Source: Bacteroidota bacterium (GTDB taxonomy: Bacteria > Bacteroidota > Bacteroidia > UKL13-3). From it: a stretch of 41,816 bases of DNA. The position numbers and the translations under genes were made by a program. Within the stretch, counting starts at the first letter, position 1. Every line of letters begins with the position of its first letter. Positions 33,225 through 41,816 of the stretch are shown one piece after another. The stretch lies in contig CANGGG010000022.1 in the NCBI GenBank assembly GCA_947453415.1, positions 1 to 41,816 on the forward strand. Direction: 5' to 3'. Below the pieces are notes generated by a model. It ran no database searches. It was given only the letters and a program-made list of their open reading frames with translations, and was not told the origin of the DNA.

Positions 33225-34169
33225 CTAAATCCAACCTTTTTTCTTAAAGGTAAGCATTACAGCACCTGAAGAAAGTATCATTGCTAAAATACACAGAAAA
33301 AAACCAAAGGGTTGATTTGCGCCAGGAATATTGGTAAAATTCATTCCAAACATTCCCGAAATTAATGTAGGTGGTAAAAACGCAATAGAAAAAACAGTGA
33401 AGCGTTTTAACACTTTATTTTGGTCCAAATTGATTAAACCTGTTAAAGTATTTTGTAAAAATTCTAATCGTTCAAAGTTAAAAACACTGTATTCAATCAA
33501 TGATTGAATATCTTTAATGATTATACGTAACCTAACTTTTCTATCTTCGGGAAAAAGGCTGCTTTTTAACAAATTTGAAAGTACTCGTTGTTTATCAATC
33601 ATACTTTCACGCAACATCATGGTGCTTTCTTGTAAGTCGGTAATGTCTAATAAAAACTCACTATTAGGGTTTCTATCTGTACTTAAAGTTCTACTAAACA
33701 CTGTAATTTCATTAGAAACTCTTTCAATCAAATCCGCTTCTAAATCAATGCGCGTTTCCTGTAAACTCATTAGAACATCAAAGCCAGAATTAAACATTTC
33801 ACTATTGGCCTTCATTTTTCTAACCACATCAGCAAAAGTTGAAAGGTCAGCTTGACGGAAGGTGTATAGGATGCTGTCTTTTATGATAAATGAAACTGCA
33901 TGTTTTTCGTACTGTCCATTTTCTAAACGAAGAAAATTACTATTGGCTGTTATTTCATTATTTCTTTCAAAATAACGTGAGCTGCTTTCAATTTCGGTAA
34001 TTTCCTGAGGAGTTTGAATACTTATTTTGGATTTACTTTCAATCCATTCTTCCTCCTCACTAGTGGGTGCTTGCATATCTACCCACATAATATTTGTGAG
34101 TAAATCCAAACGTTTTACATCGTTATCTTTAAGTATTTTATCGCCTTGCCTATAAAATATACGAATCAT
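33225..34169 (-). CDS. corA: CorA-family divalent metal transporter
   Basis: Pentameric inner-membrane channel for Mg2+ (some members Co2+ or Zn2+). The large N-terminal cytosolic funnel (about 1-245) contains the long stalk helix with LLDITDLQESTMMLRESM and ending QNTLTGLINLDQNKVLKRFTVFS; TM1 (FSIAFLPPTLISGMFGMN) ends in the diagnostic GMN selectivity signature, here GMNFTNIPG; TM2 follows and a basic KKKGWI tail closes the protein. The ATG at 34169 gives 314 residues; the TTG further upstream is unlikely. It lies upstream of the riboswitch-metH unit on the same strand but is separated by that unit's own promoter. Confidence 0.93.
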   Translation of the reverse strand: MIRIFYRQGDKILKDNDVKRLDLLTNIMWVDMQAPTSEEEEWIESKSKISIQTPQEITEIESSSRYFERNNEITANSNFLRLENGQYEKHAVSFIIKDSILYTFRQADLSTFADVVRKMKANSEMFNSGFDVLMSLQETRIDLEADLIERVSNEITVFSRTLSTDRNPNSEFLLDITDLQESTMMLRESMIDKQRVLSNLLKSSLFPEDRKVRLRIIIKDIQSLIEYSVFNFERLEFLQNTLTGLINLDQNKVLKRFTVFSIAFLPPTLISGMFGMNFTNIPGANQPFGFFLCILAMILSSGAVMLTFKKKGWI

Positions 34170-34256
34170 GGGCGGCAAGATAAACCTTTTTTTTTAGTAT
34201 GAAATATGAATTTATTGTGAAGAGAAAATTCAATACATAAAAACGCAAATCAATAT

Positions 34257-37200
34257 TTACCTAAGAATGGTGAAATTACCGTTTTTAGTATATGCCACAT
34301 CATCAAAACCAGTAAAATTTAGTATGTAAAAATAAACATCATTTTGAACTGAATTGTTATTTAAAACTCCTTTCCAATACTCTTTTTTATTGTTAGTTTC
34401 AAAAATCATTTCTCCCCAACGATTGAATATTTTTAAATGATAAGTTTTAACAAATGAATTTTTCATTTCTAAAAAATCATTTAATCCATCACCATTCATT
34501 GAAATTGCATTTGGCGGATAAACATTTGGCTGTTGAAATAAAAATATTTCATTTGATTTACTTTGAGCTAATGGTCTATCTATAGTTCCATCTGGTAAGG
34601 CCTCTAAGGCATTTAAATAATAAAAATAAGCACCTTCATCGTTTTCAAATTTACTATCAACGTGTTGGTTTACTTTAATTCTTACCAACGATTCATATGG
34701 ACTTACAACATATCTTCTTAAAATTTGGTAATTATCAACGCCATTGTCCCAACCAATATAGCTGTTCCAATCCAAATTATGTTTTAAGTATTCCGACTTT
34801 CCTTTTAAAAATATAGAACATGCAATTTTTCCTTGTGGGCCAATATTATCGCAGGTATCATACATTACTAAATGGTAACAATACGACTGCTTATTAATAT
34901 CAACATCTTTGTCAATATATAAAGTATCAGTTACCAATTCAAAAGTATCGAGCATTTTAAAACTTACGCCATTATTTATTGATTTATACAAATAATATTT
35001 AGCAAAATCTTTTTCTTTACTTGGCAGCCAACTAACACTAACATTATTATTTGTATCAACTGTAACTGTAAATAGTTTTTGTTGTTGTGGAATATATGCT
35101 ATTTGTTCAAAAGTACTTATGGTATCACTTGTCTGGCCCGTTAACAAACATTTATTTACACCAATCATAAAATAGGTGTAATTTATCCCTTTGTTATTAG
35201 GTGAATTTTTATCTATAAAATAACGCGCCACTTTAGTTCTTATCGTGTCAATTACTTGATAGTTTTTATAATCAATTCCTCTAAATACTAAAAAATAATT
35301 GAACCTTTCTATAATTGAAGTATCTCCATAGTAAACATAGGTTTGATTATCGTTACTTAAATTCATGCAAAGCATGTCAGTTGATTCCACTGGTGGCATG
35401 GCAATAATTTTTAACCAAATAGTTTTATTAGTTATGTTAGAAATAGGACAACTTAAATTTTGAACTTCAATGTTAATTGGAATATATCTTAAGGCAAAAG
35501 CATCGCAGTTTGGATTCCAACATAATTTACTTTCAATGCTATCATTTCCATAAATTAAAGTATCTACTTTAGGTAAATTACCAATCGATTTATTATTAAA
35601 AACATTAGAAGTAATTCTCATAATTAAAGAATCTCCAATATCCTTGGCTTTAATAGTAAAACAAGTATTTTTATATACATAAAAATCTATAGTGTCTTGG
35701 TCAATTTTAACTTGTAAACTATCATTTTGATAAATAACTGGTAAACTTTCAATTGTACTTACAGATTTTGTAGCAACTCCTTCCGAATCACAGTCATTTA
35801 CACTTGTAATTTTATAAGTATAATTAATTGTTCTGTTATTGGGTGAATTATTATCAGTAAATTGATTGCTAATTTTACCAACTTCAGTTAATAATTGGTA
35901 GCCAGTATCATTTATTCCTCTGTATATTCTATAACTTTTCAATAAAACAGAAGTATTGGTATCACTCCAATTTAATTGTGTTTTATTAGCCAAAAGCCCT
36001 AAACATTTAAAGCTTGGTGGAGGCATTACTTTCATTGGTTTTATTCTAATTACTATTTCACTTTTAGTTGTTCTTGGCAGCGGACAACCATTGTCTTTTA
36101 CCTCTGAGGTAAAAGTAACCGAACCAATATGTGATAGTTCACACGTAGTTTGCCAACAGAATCTATTAGTAAGTGATTTGTAACCGGCTGCCAATTTTTT
36201 AACAGTTGGTTGACTTGTATAAGTAGAAGTAAAATGTGGTGAAGAAACAACCATATAAAGTGAATCACCCGGAGTACTTAAATCGCTTGCATTGATATCA
36301 AAACAAATATTATTGGGAATTTCTACTTCATAAAAAGTTTTTTTAATAACAGAAGCTGTATCACTATAATTGATATCTGGTGGAGGATTTGGAGCACATA
36401 AAACCACATTAAATTGCAATTCTAAACGCACTTCGCCAATTTTTACTCCATTTCTAAATTCTTCTACTTTAATGGCAGCCACATATGTTCCAACACTATT
36501 TGGTGTTACATTTATTTCGCCTGTTCTTCTATCAATGTATAATGAAGGCGTTCCATTGATTGCATTTGTTGCACTATATCCAGTTAACCAGGAAATAGAT
36601 GAATATGGACCCGGTGAATTTATATAAGTTGCCGTGCCATTGGGATTGTTTTTGTCTAATGTTCCATTTAATGGATTTACCAACGTATAAACCAATGAAT
36701 CATTATCTGAGTCAGTATATTTGAAATTATAGTTGAATGGAACACCAACACACATTAATGTTACAGGGTTATTGGTGTATTTTGGAGTAGAATTATTATA
36801 AATTTTAGGTGGTATTTCAGCATAAAAAGCGGTACTTGCGTCTCCAGGTAAATTAATATTACCAATAATACTATTTCTACAGCAACGCTCCCAACTTATA
36901 TAATAACCGCCAGCATAAGTTAAACTAGCAAAACTAACTGTAGCTGTATAATAACCTTCTTCGGTACATTCAATGGTACTTCCACCGCATTTAGGATTTA
37001 TGAATTGAAGTTTTTGAGAACTGATAAATGGTAATGTAAAATAAGTAGCTAGGCTATTATTATTTTTTTGGTATACACCAATTCTAATATTAGGCTTGTT
37101 AAAATCAGCAGTACCATTCCTACAATCACGTAATACCTTTAATGAAATTTTATAATTATTTCCTCCTTGCCATTGTACATCAAAAGCACCACCAACAATG

Positions 37201-37262
37201 TGTGTGGCGTAATTATTATAACTAATAAATACAAAAAATAATATGTATAAAATTCTCTTCAA
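34257..37262 (-). CDS. Large secreted protein with T9SS type B (CHU_C) sorting domain
   Basis: A 1001-residue exported protein. The signal peptide (MKRILYILFFVFISYNNYA) is followed by THIVGGAFDVQWQGG, a recurring N-terminal domain of gliding-associated secreted proteins, then Ig/fibronectin-like repeats (three segments of the form YRIYRGINDTGYQLL, YFLVFRGIDYKNYQVI and YYLYKSINNGVSFKML). The last 85 or so residues are the type B sorting domain: PNAISMNGDGLNDFLEMKN, IFNRWGEMIFET, NDVYFYILNFTG. Such proteins cross the outer membrane by the type IX system. The start is TTG at 37262: an in-frame TAA directly precedes it and no ATG lies in the signal region. Function on the surface is unknown; adhesion is plausible. 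Confidence 0.9.
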   Translation of the reverse strand: MKRILYILFFVFISYNNYATHIVGGAFDVQWQGGNNYKISLKVLRDCRNGTADFNKPNIRIGVYQKNNNSLATYFTLPFISSQKLQFINPKCGGSTIECTEEGYYTATVSFASLTYAGGYYISWERCCRNSIIGNINLPGDASTAFYAEIPPKIYNNSTPKYTNNPVTLMCVGVPFNYNFKYTDSDNDSLVYTLVNPLNGTLDKNNPNGTATYINSPGPYSSISWLTGYSATNAINGTPSLYIDRRTGEINVTPNSVGTYVAAIKVEEFRNGVKIGEVRLELQFNVVLCAPNPPPDINYSDTASVIKKTFYEVEIPNNICFDINASDLSTPGDSLYMVVSSPHFTSTYTSQPTVKKLAAGYKSLTNRFCWQTTCELSHIGSVTFTSEVKDNGCPLPRTTKSEIVIRIKPMKVMPPPSFKCLGLLANKTQLNWSDTNTSVLLKSYRIYRGINDTGYQLLTEVGKISNQFTDNNSPNNRTINYTYKITSVNDCDSEGVATKSVSTIESLPVIYQNDSLQVKIDQDTIDFYVYKNTCFTIKAKDIGDSLIMRITSNVFNNKSIGNLPKVDTLIYGNDSIESKLCWNPNCDAFALRYIPINIEVQNLSCPISNITNKTIWLKIIAMPPVESTDMLCMNLSNDNQTYVYYGDTSIIERFNYFLVFRGIDYKNYQVIDTIRTKVARYFIDKNSPNNKGINYTYFMIGVNKCLLTGQTSDTISTFEQIAYIPQQQKLFTVTVDTNNNVSVSWLPSKEKDFAKYYLYKSINNGVSFKMLDTFELVTDTLYIDKDVDINKQSYCYHLVMYDTCDNIGPQGKIACSIFLKGKSEYLKHNLDWNSYIGWDNGVDNYQILRRYVVSPYESLVRIKVNQHVDSKFENDEGAYFYYLNALEALPDGTIDRPLAQSKSNEIFLFQQPNVYPPNAISMNGDGLNDFLEMKNSFVKTYHLKIFNRWGEMIFETNNKKEYWKGVLNNNSVQNDVYFYILNFTGFDDVAYTKNGNFTILR

Positions 37263-37342
37263 TTAGAATGGCAATATAAAATTAATTAAGTAAAATTTTT
37301 CCTTTTTAAATTGTTCCATTCAATTTTACAATTAGCAGATAT

Positions 37343-38059
37343 TTAAATTATTTTTTTAAAGTAATTGTCCTCCAAAATTGGTAACACAGGTGCTGTGTTC
37401 ATTTGCAAACAATACTTTACATCATCGGTTTGAAAACTTTGCAATTGAAATCTTTTGGCATGCGAAGACGCTCTTACCAAATTTTCTAGATTGTTTTTAT
37501 TACTAATGTATAATAATTTTGCCGCTAAAGCACTGTCACAATCAACATTAAAATTAGATTCAATAATATTTACTACAGCACCTGCAAACAATGTGTCTTC
37601 TATATTAAATTTGTTTTTCCAACCAGCACATAATAAAATCACGTCATTATTTTGTTCAATTAACCAATTGCAAAGCACATCAATATTTAAAAAAGAACCA
37701 ATAACAATATTTGAAGCTCCATTTTCATTGGCATATTTAATTGCTTTTGTTCCATTGGTTGTTGCTAAAGCAATATTTTTACCTGCTAATAAAGGGTTTT
37801 CAAATTCAAAAGGAGAATTACCTAAATCAAAACCTGCAACTTTAATCGCATCTTTTTCAGCAGCTATAATAAAATCAAATTCTTTGAACAACATACATTC
37901 TTCAGCACTTGCCAATGTCAAAATTTTTTCAACTCCTATTTTAAAAGCCACACACATACTACTTGTAGCCCTTAAAATATCTATTACAACTACAGTTTTG
38001 TTTTTTACATGATAAAAAGGCAAAAGTGCGGGACTAACAACAACTTCTAGGTTTTTCAT
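37343..38059 (-). CDS. comB: ComB-family 2-phosphosulfolactate phosphatase
   Basis: Mg2+-dependent phosphatase fold first described in coenzyme M synthesis, where it converts 2-phosphosulfolactate to sulfolactate. Seen: VVVIDILRATSSMCVAF, ALATTNGTKAI and GSFLN motifs, and LLCAGWKNKFNIEDTLFAGA, the family's conserved blocks; length 238 is typical. Bacteroidota do not make coenzyme M in the archaeal manner, so the physiological substrate here is not established; sulfonate metabolism is one possibility. It lies between the sorting-domain protein and metK, divergent from metK, with no comA or comC visible. Confidence 0.9.
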   Translation of the reverse strand: MKNLEVVVSPALLPFYHVKNKTVVVIDILRATSSMCVAFKIGVEKILTLASAEECMLFKEFDFIIAAEKDAIKVAGFDLGNSPFEFENPLLAGKNIALATTNGTKAIKYANENGASNIVIGSFLNIDVLCNWLIEQNNDVILLCAGWKNKFNIEDTLFAGAVVNIIESNFNVDCDSALAAKLLYISNKNNLENLVRASSHAKRFQLQSFQTDDVKYCLQMNTAPVLPILEDNYFKKII

Positions 38060-38233
38060 TTCAAAATATATTTATGCAATGATACATAACATGTTTAGAA
38101 ATTTAAAGATGAACAATACAAACCATTCAATTATTATGTAAAGTGTTAAATACTAATAAAATTTTGTTTTGAAATAAGAAAAAAAGACATAAAATTGCGC
38201 CACTTAAAAAAAGTAATAGTTTAAAGCATTTAT

Positions 38234-38249
38234 ATTGTACGTTTACAAT
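38234..38249. promoter_or_regulatory. Inverted repeat ATTGTA-CGTT-TACAAT upstream of metK
   Basis: A perfect 6-bp inverted repeat 37 bases before the metK ATG. Its size and place suit an operator, but it could be chance in AT-rich DNA. No SAM riboswitch is visible in the 227 bases between comB and metK. Confidence 0.35.
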
Positions 38250-38286
38250 AGATACTACAAACTAAAAACATTATATAAATAAAAAA

Positions 38287-39540
38287 ATGGCATATCTTTT
38301 CACATCAGAGTCTGTATCAGAAGGACACCCAGACAAAGTAGCAGATCAAATATCTGACGCACTTATCGACAATTTTTTAGCTTTTGATCCTCAATCAAAA
38401 GTAGCTTGCGAAACTTTAGTAACTACAGGACAAGTTATTTTAGCAGGTGAAGTTAAATCAAAAGCATATTTAGATGTGCAAGAAATAGCTCGTGGAGTAA
38501 TTCGTAAAATTGGTTACACCAAATCGGAATACATGTTTGAAGCTAATTCTTGTGGTATTTTATCAGCTATTCATGAACAATCGGCAGACATTAACCAAGG
38601 TGTAGATAAAAAGAAAAAAGAAGAACAAGGCGCAGGTGATCAAGGTATGATGTTTGGTTATGCAACCAACGAAACTGACAATTACATGCCTTTAGCTTTA
38701 GATTTAGCACATGCTATTTTAATTGAATTAGCTGCATTGCGCAGAGAAAACAAAGCAATTAAATATTTGCGTCCTGATGCAAAAAGTCAAGTTACATTAG
38801 AATATAACGATAAAAACCAACCTGTTCGTATTGATGCAATTGTTGTTTCAACTCAACATGATGATTTTGATTTAGAAGCTAAAATGTTGGCTAAAATCAA
38901 AAAAGATATCGTTGATATTTTAATTCCTAGAGTAAAAAAGAATTACCCAAAATACGCTCATTTATTTAACAATAAAATCAGTTATCACATTAACCCAACA
39001 GGTAAATTTGTTATTGGTGGACCACATGGTGATACAGGCTTAACAGGCCGTAAAATAATTGTTGATACTTATGGTGGAAAAGGTGCACATGGCGGTGGCG
39101 CATTTTCTGGTAAAGATCCAAGTAAAGTTGATAGAAGTGCTGCTTACGCTACACGTCACATAGCTAAAAACTTAGTTGCAGCTGGACTTTGTACTGAGAT
39201 TTTAGTACAAGTATCATATGCTATAGGTGTTGCTCAACCAATGGGTATTTTTATTGATACTTATCGTTCTGCAAAAGTTAAAATGACTGATGGCGAAATT
39301 GCTAAAATAGTTGAAAAAACTTTTGATATGACTCCTTATGGAATTGAAACTCGTTTGAAGTTACGTAATCCTATTTATAGCGAAACAGCTGCTTATGGTC
39401 ACATGGGTAGAAAAAATGAAGTCGTTACTAAAGTATTTAGTAGCCCAGATGGTAAAAAAGTAACTAAGAAAGTAGAACTATTTACTTGGGAAAAATTAGA
39501 TTATGTTGAAAAAGTAAAGAAAGCTTTTAAATTGAAATAG
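38287..39540 (+). CDS. metK: S-adenosylmethionine synthetase
   Basis: Makes S-adenosylmethionine from methionine and ATP; cytosolic, essential. Seen: [19 protein letters not shown] at the N-terminus with the catalytic His14, the [16 protein letters not shown] motif, [23 protein letters not shown] and the P-loop-like [19 protein letters not shown]. The 417 residues are normal. All catalytic motifs are complete. It is a single-gene unit divergent from comB and followed by a strong terminator. Functionally linked to the split metH and its SAM-sensing leader, 5 kb away. Confidence 0.97.
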   Translation: MAYLFTSESVSEGHPDKVADQISDALIDNFLAFDPQSKVACETLVTTGQVILAGEVKSKAYLDVQEIARGVIRKIGYTKSEYMFEANSCGILSAIHEQSADINQGVDKKKKEEQGAGDQGMMFGYATNETDNYMPLALDLAHAILIELAALRRENKAIKYLRPDAKSQVTLEYNDKNQPVRIDAIVVSTQHDDFDLEAKMLAKIKKDIVDILIPRVKKNYPKYAHLFNNKISYHINPTGKFVIGGPHGDTGLTGRKIIVDTYGGKGAHGGGAFSGKDPSKVDRSAAYATRHIAKNLVAAGLCTEILVQVSYAIGVAQPMGIFIDTYRSAKVKMTDGEIAKIVEKTFDMTPYGIETRLKLRNPIYSETAAYGHMGRKNEVVTKVFSSPDGKKVTKKVELFTWEKLDYVEKVKKAFKLK

Positions 39541-39565
39541 TTTTGAATAAATGTATTTTATAAAT

Positions 39566-39598
39566 TAAAAAAAACCACCTCATAAGGGTGGTTTTTTT
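39566..39598 (+). terminator. Intrinsic terminator after metK
   Basis: AAAACCACCT and GGGTGGTTTT form the stem around a CATAA loop, followed by a T-run. Between it and the gldN terminator (39600-39910) no open frame, tRNA or clear repeat is seen. Confidence 0.92.
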
Positions 39599-39843
39599 AT
39601 TTCTAATTTTTTAAGATGATAAAACTAATCACAGATTATTGATAATAGTTGTAAATAGTATGCCACAAAGCAATTTATCAATAAAATTGTATTCTCGCTT
39701 ATGCGCTTGCAAGTCAAACTAAGAACACCAAAAATATAAACTCAATAGGCAATTAATATAAATAGCCTGAAAGGAATTCAGGATTAAATAGTTAGAAAAC
39801 ATAATGAAAAACCCGTAAATATTTGCGTTTGGGTGATGGGCTG

Positions 39844-39950
39844 TTTGAGCTTCGCAATGACGTTTAAACTATATTTGAATTCACATAGATTTGTAGAAAT
39901 ATAATAATGCAAAAAAAAGGCTTCTACAAATATTTGTAAAAGCCTTTTTT
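39844..39950 (+). other. Promoter-to-terminator unit that could encode a small RNA
   Basis: TTTG (39844-39847), 22 bases, TATATTTG (39870-39877) fit the Bacteroidota promoter consensus; a terminator hairpin ends at 39950. A transcript of about 65 bases starting near 39884 is possible. Short AT-rich boxes occur by chance in this genome, so this is a weak candidate within the 429-base gap between metK and gldN. Confidence 0.3.
39911..39950. terminator. Bidirectional terminator after gldN
   Basis: AAAGGCTT and AAGCCTTT arms plus TACAAA/TTTGTA inner arms with one mismatch; A-run on the left, T-run on the right. It should end the minus-strand gld operon and could also act in the plus direction. 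Confidence 0.88.
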
Positions 39951-39969
39951 AAAAATTGAATGCTAAATA

Positions 39970-40830
39970 TTAGTATTCCCACATATCATGTTCTTTTTCG
40001 AACAGATCTTGTTTAATTTTTTCACCTTCTAATATTGCAGCTACACCATTATCTTTAAACTCAGCTCTGTCTCTAATATACAAATCTTGTTCATTTGATT
40101 GTTTAATGATATAACTTGAAAATTGTCTTGATTCGAACCAATCATCAAAAGTTACTCTAGCAGCATCATTCTGACGATTAAAAACTTCATAATTAATAAA
40201 CAAATGTCTTAAATCCATTTCAGTTACAGGAGTCATAGGATCAGCTTCTCTGGCATGGTATTTTAAAACACATAAATCCTGTTCTGATAACTCTACACCA
40301 CCTACAACTCTTTTAAATTGAGGAGCAATAGATATAATTCTTACAAAATAAGTACTTAATTTTTTATCAAAAATCCAATCTTCAACAACTCTGTAACGTT
40401 TAATTCTATCAATTGGTCTGAAAGTATTAATTACAGTATCCATAATTGTTTCATCAGGATTATTAGGATCTGGATTTTCAACAAAAGATGTATCAATGGT
40501 CATGGCAACAATTTCTTCTTGTGTATAAGTTCCACTCAATGAATCATCTTTATAGGCTACCATTTTACCTTTTTGCAATGCTTCAAATAAAATCACAGCT
40601 AATGGATTTTTAGGCCACGCCATCACTTGATTTTGCTTTTCTCTTACATCAATAATTCTAACAACTCTTTTCGAGCTAGTTACATCAGCCTCACGTAAGT
40701 ATGGCCAAGAAACAACTTTACGTTCTTTTACTGCCTGACGATTATAAATAAAATCGTCATAAACTCCTTGTGCTTTTACATTTAAAAACACAGCAAGTAA
40801 TAAACAAATTGATACTATTTTCTTTTTCAT
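39970..40830 (-). CDS. gldN: Gliding motility / type IX secretion protein GldN
   Basis: Periplasmic component of the T9SS, forming the ring with GldK under the outer membrane; needed for gliding and secretion (PorN in Porphyromonas). Signal peptide MKKKIVSICLLLAVFLNVKAQ; the mature protein begins with YDDFIYNRQAVKERKVVSWP and contains READVTSSKRVVRIIDVREKQN, both typical of GldN, and later VVEDWIFDKKLSTYFVRI and RIISIAP. I chose the ATG at 40830 (286 residues), seven bases after the gldM stop, over an upstream ATG inside gldM. Last gene of the gldKLMN-type operon, followed by a terminator. Confidence 0.94.
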   Translation of the reverse strand: MKKKIVSICLLLAVFLNVKAQGVYDDFIYNRQAVKERKVVSWPYLREADVTSSKRVVRIIDVREKQNQVMAWPKNPLAVILFEALQKGKMVAYKDDSLSGTYTQEEIVAMTIDTSFVENPDPNNPDETIMDTVINTFRPIDRIKRYRVVEDWIFDKKLSTYFVRIISIAPQFKRVVGGVELSEQDLCVLKYHAREADPMTPVTEMDLRHLFINYEVFNRQNDAARVTFDDWFESRQFSSYIIKQSNEQDLYIRDRAEFKDNGVAAILEGEKIKQDLFEKEHDMWEY

Positions 40831-40837
40831 AATTAAA

Positions 40838-41816
40838 TTATTTGCAAATTGCAATTACACCTTTAGGTATAGGAACTAAACCTTGAGGACCTTGAGCTTT
40901 AATATTTACTACTAAAACTTTATCACCAGTTCTCACATTTTGTAATACACCTTTCATTCTTGCAGGAACTAAATTACTTCCATTAATAGTTTCTACTATT
41001 GAAGCACCTGTTTTAGGTTGGTAAATAATTGTAAAATTCTTTACATCATATTTTATTCCTTCAAAAGCAAAATCCTTTAATAAAGCAAATACAGCATTAC
41101 CAGCTTTAATTTTGGCCGCTTCCACTTCACCGTCTGCTTCTATACTTCCTAACTGTGGATTTGGTTTAGGTATATTTTTTAAACGGAACATCATTTCTCC
41201 CATTTTCTTAGTTGCACCATCAGCTTTTACTGAAACTGAAATTGTCAATTCTTTATTAACATCACCGGGTGCAACCATAATATTGTACATACCGTTTTGT
41301 CCAGCTGAAGATAAAGTACCAACTGTTGAAGATACTGATATTTGACTTGCATCAAATCCTGGTACCGAAACAGAAATAGGGTTAGGAATAGCTCTATATA
41401 TAACATTCATTTTAGTGGCAGAAACTACAGCTAAAGGTTGTGTTACAAAATATTCACTTTCAAACTCATACTTTTTGTCTGTACCATCAATTTGTTTTTG
41501 AGTGATAACACCTTTGTATTTTTTCAATCCTTGACCACTTGCAGAAACTGAATATTTACCAATTCCACTTTCAACATTAACATTTGAACCATTAACAGAT
41601 AAATCAAATGTAGAGCGTGAACTAGATGCAGCTAAAAATATATCAGCTTCATATTTACCACCAGCTATGATATAAGTACCTTTATTAGGAATTACTTTAG
41701 CTTCAAATTGATCTACAACGATATTTACCTTTGTTAAATCTTTTTTCAATTCATCTAAAACTTGTGCCTCCGTATTTTTTACATCATTTTCTGTTTTAGT
41801 TAATAAAGTAATTACA
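40838..41816 (-). CDS. gldM: Gliding motility / type IX secretion protein GldM (N-terminus outside the window)
   Basis: The GldL-GldM motor drives T9SS; GldM spans the inner membrane once and reaches through the periplasm with Ig-like domains. Visible here are 325 C-terminal residues. The frame stays open to the window edge (reading ITLLTKTENDVKNTEAQVLDEL at the left of the fragment), so the membrane helix and first periplasmic domain are off the window. Seen: TKVNIVVDQFEAKVIPNKG, a beta-rich middle with SVSVPGFDASQIS, and the GldM C-terminal domain FALLKDFAFEGIKYDVKNF. Length lost is about 190 residues by comparison with the family's usual 510-520. Partial by window, not by mutation. Confidence 0.93.
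   Translation of the reverse strand, partial: VITLLTKTENDVKNTEAQVLDELKKDLTKVNIVVDQFEAKVIPNKGTYIIAGGKYEADIFLAASSSRSTFDLSVNGSNVNVESGIGKYSVSASGQGLKKYKGVITQKQIDGTDKKYEFESEYFVTQPLAVVSATKMNVIYRAIPNPISVSVPGFDASQISVSSTVGTLSSAGQNGMYNIMVAPGDVNKELTISVSVKADGATKKMGEMMFRLKNIPKPNPQLGSIEADGEVEAAKIKAGNAVFALLKDFAFEGIKYDVKNFTIIYQPKTGASIVETINGSNLVPARMKGVLQNVRTGDKVLVVNIKAQGPQGLVPIPKGVIAICK

Noticed and set aside
37455-38012. 185-residue open frame antisense to comB
   Set aside because: It overlaps comB completely; the ComB motifs are convincing and the antisense product is low-complexity with no known domain.

Overview
This is an AT-rich chromosomal window from a member of the phylum Bacteroidota. The evidence is the end of a gldM-gldN type IX secretion (T9SS)/gliding operon, a very large protein with a T9SS type B C-terminal sorting domain, a TonB-dependent receptor paired with a DUF4249 lipoprotein, DUF4296 and DUF2795 proteins, TAnnTTTG promoter boxes and the lack of Shine-Dalgarno sequences. 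Genus cannot be fixed from the sequence; a gliding flavobacterial or chitinophagal relative fits. No rRNA, tRNA, CRISPR array, prophage or complete insertion sequence was found.

Layout. 1-4.6 kb: housekeeping (RdgB nucleotide-pool cleaner, a DUF4296 lipoprotein, YggS PLP protein), a B12-binding radical SAM protein, a YoeB-type toxin-antitoxin pair and a DinB-fold protein. 4.7-9 kb: cyanophycin synthetase, a DinD-like protein, the remains of a broken secreted-protein gene and a DUF2795 protein. 9-16 kb: a regulator built from a catalytically dead Fic fold plus a winged helix, a KdsC-like HAD phosphatase, CCA-adding enzyme, a family 4 glycosyltransferase, hypoxanthine phosphoribosyltransferase and an RsmB-like RNA methyltransferase. 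16-23 kb (minus strand): a membrane-anchored MBL hydrolase, then a compact polysaccharide cluster (GT2, Wzy/ligase-like membrane protein, Wzz/GumC-like chain-length protein with degraded kinase domain, short TolC-like protein). 23-28.3 kb: a cytochrome c lipoprotein, an outer-membrane barrel, and the TonB receptor/DUF4249 pair. 28.3-33.1 kb: cobalamin-dependent methionine synthase split into two genes, with a four-helix-bundle (S23) gene between the halves and a SAM-I riboswitch upstream. 33.2-39.6 kb: CorA, a T9SS type B secreted protein, a ComB-family phosphatase and S-adenosylmethionine synthetase. 39.9 kb to the end: gldN and the C-terminal two thirds of gldM.

Connections. metH (both halves) and metK form the methionine/SAM cycle; SAM made by MetK should be sensed by the riboswitch on the metH transcript. 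The secreted protein at 34-37 kb is a likely client of the Gld secretion machine at the right edge.

The most unusual theme is a set of short, periodic, near-palindromic repeats sitting at gene ends. Several supply or directly abut stop codons, one places an 11-bp hairpin between the SAM riboswitch and the metH start codon, and one type brackets the four-helix-bundle gene between the metH halves. With the dead-Fic regulator, these are the best candidates for undescribed biology.
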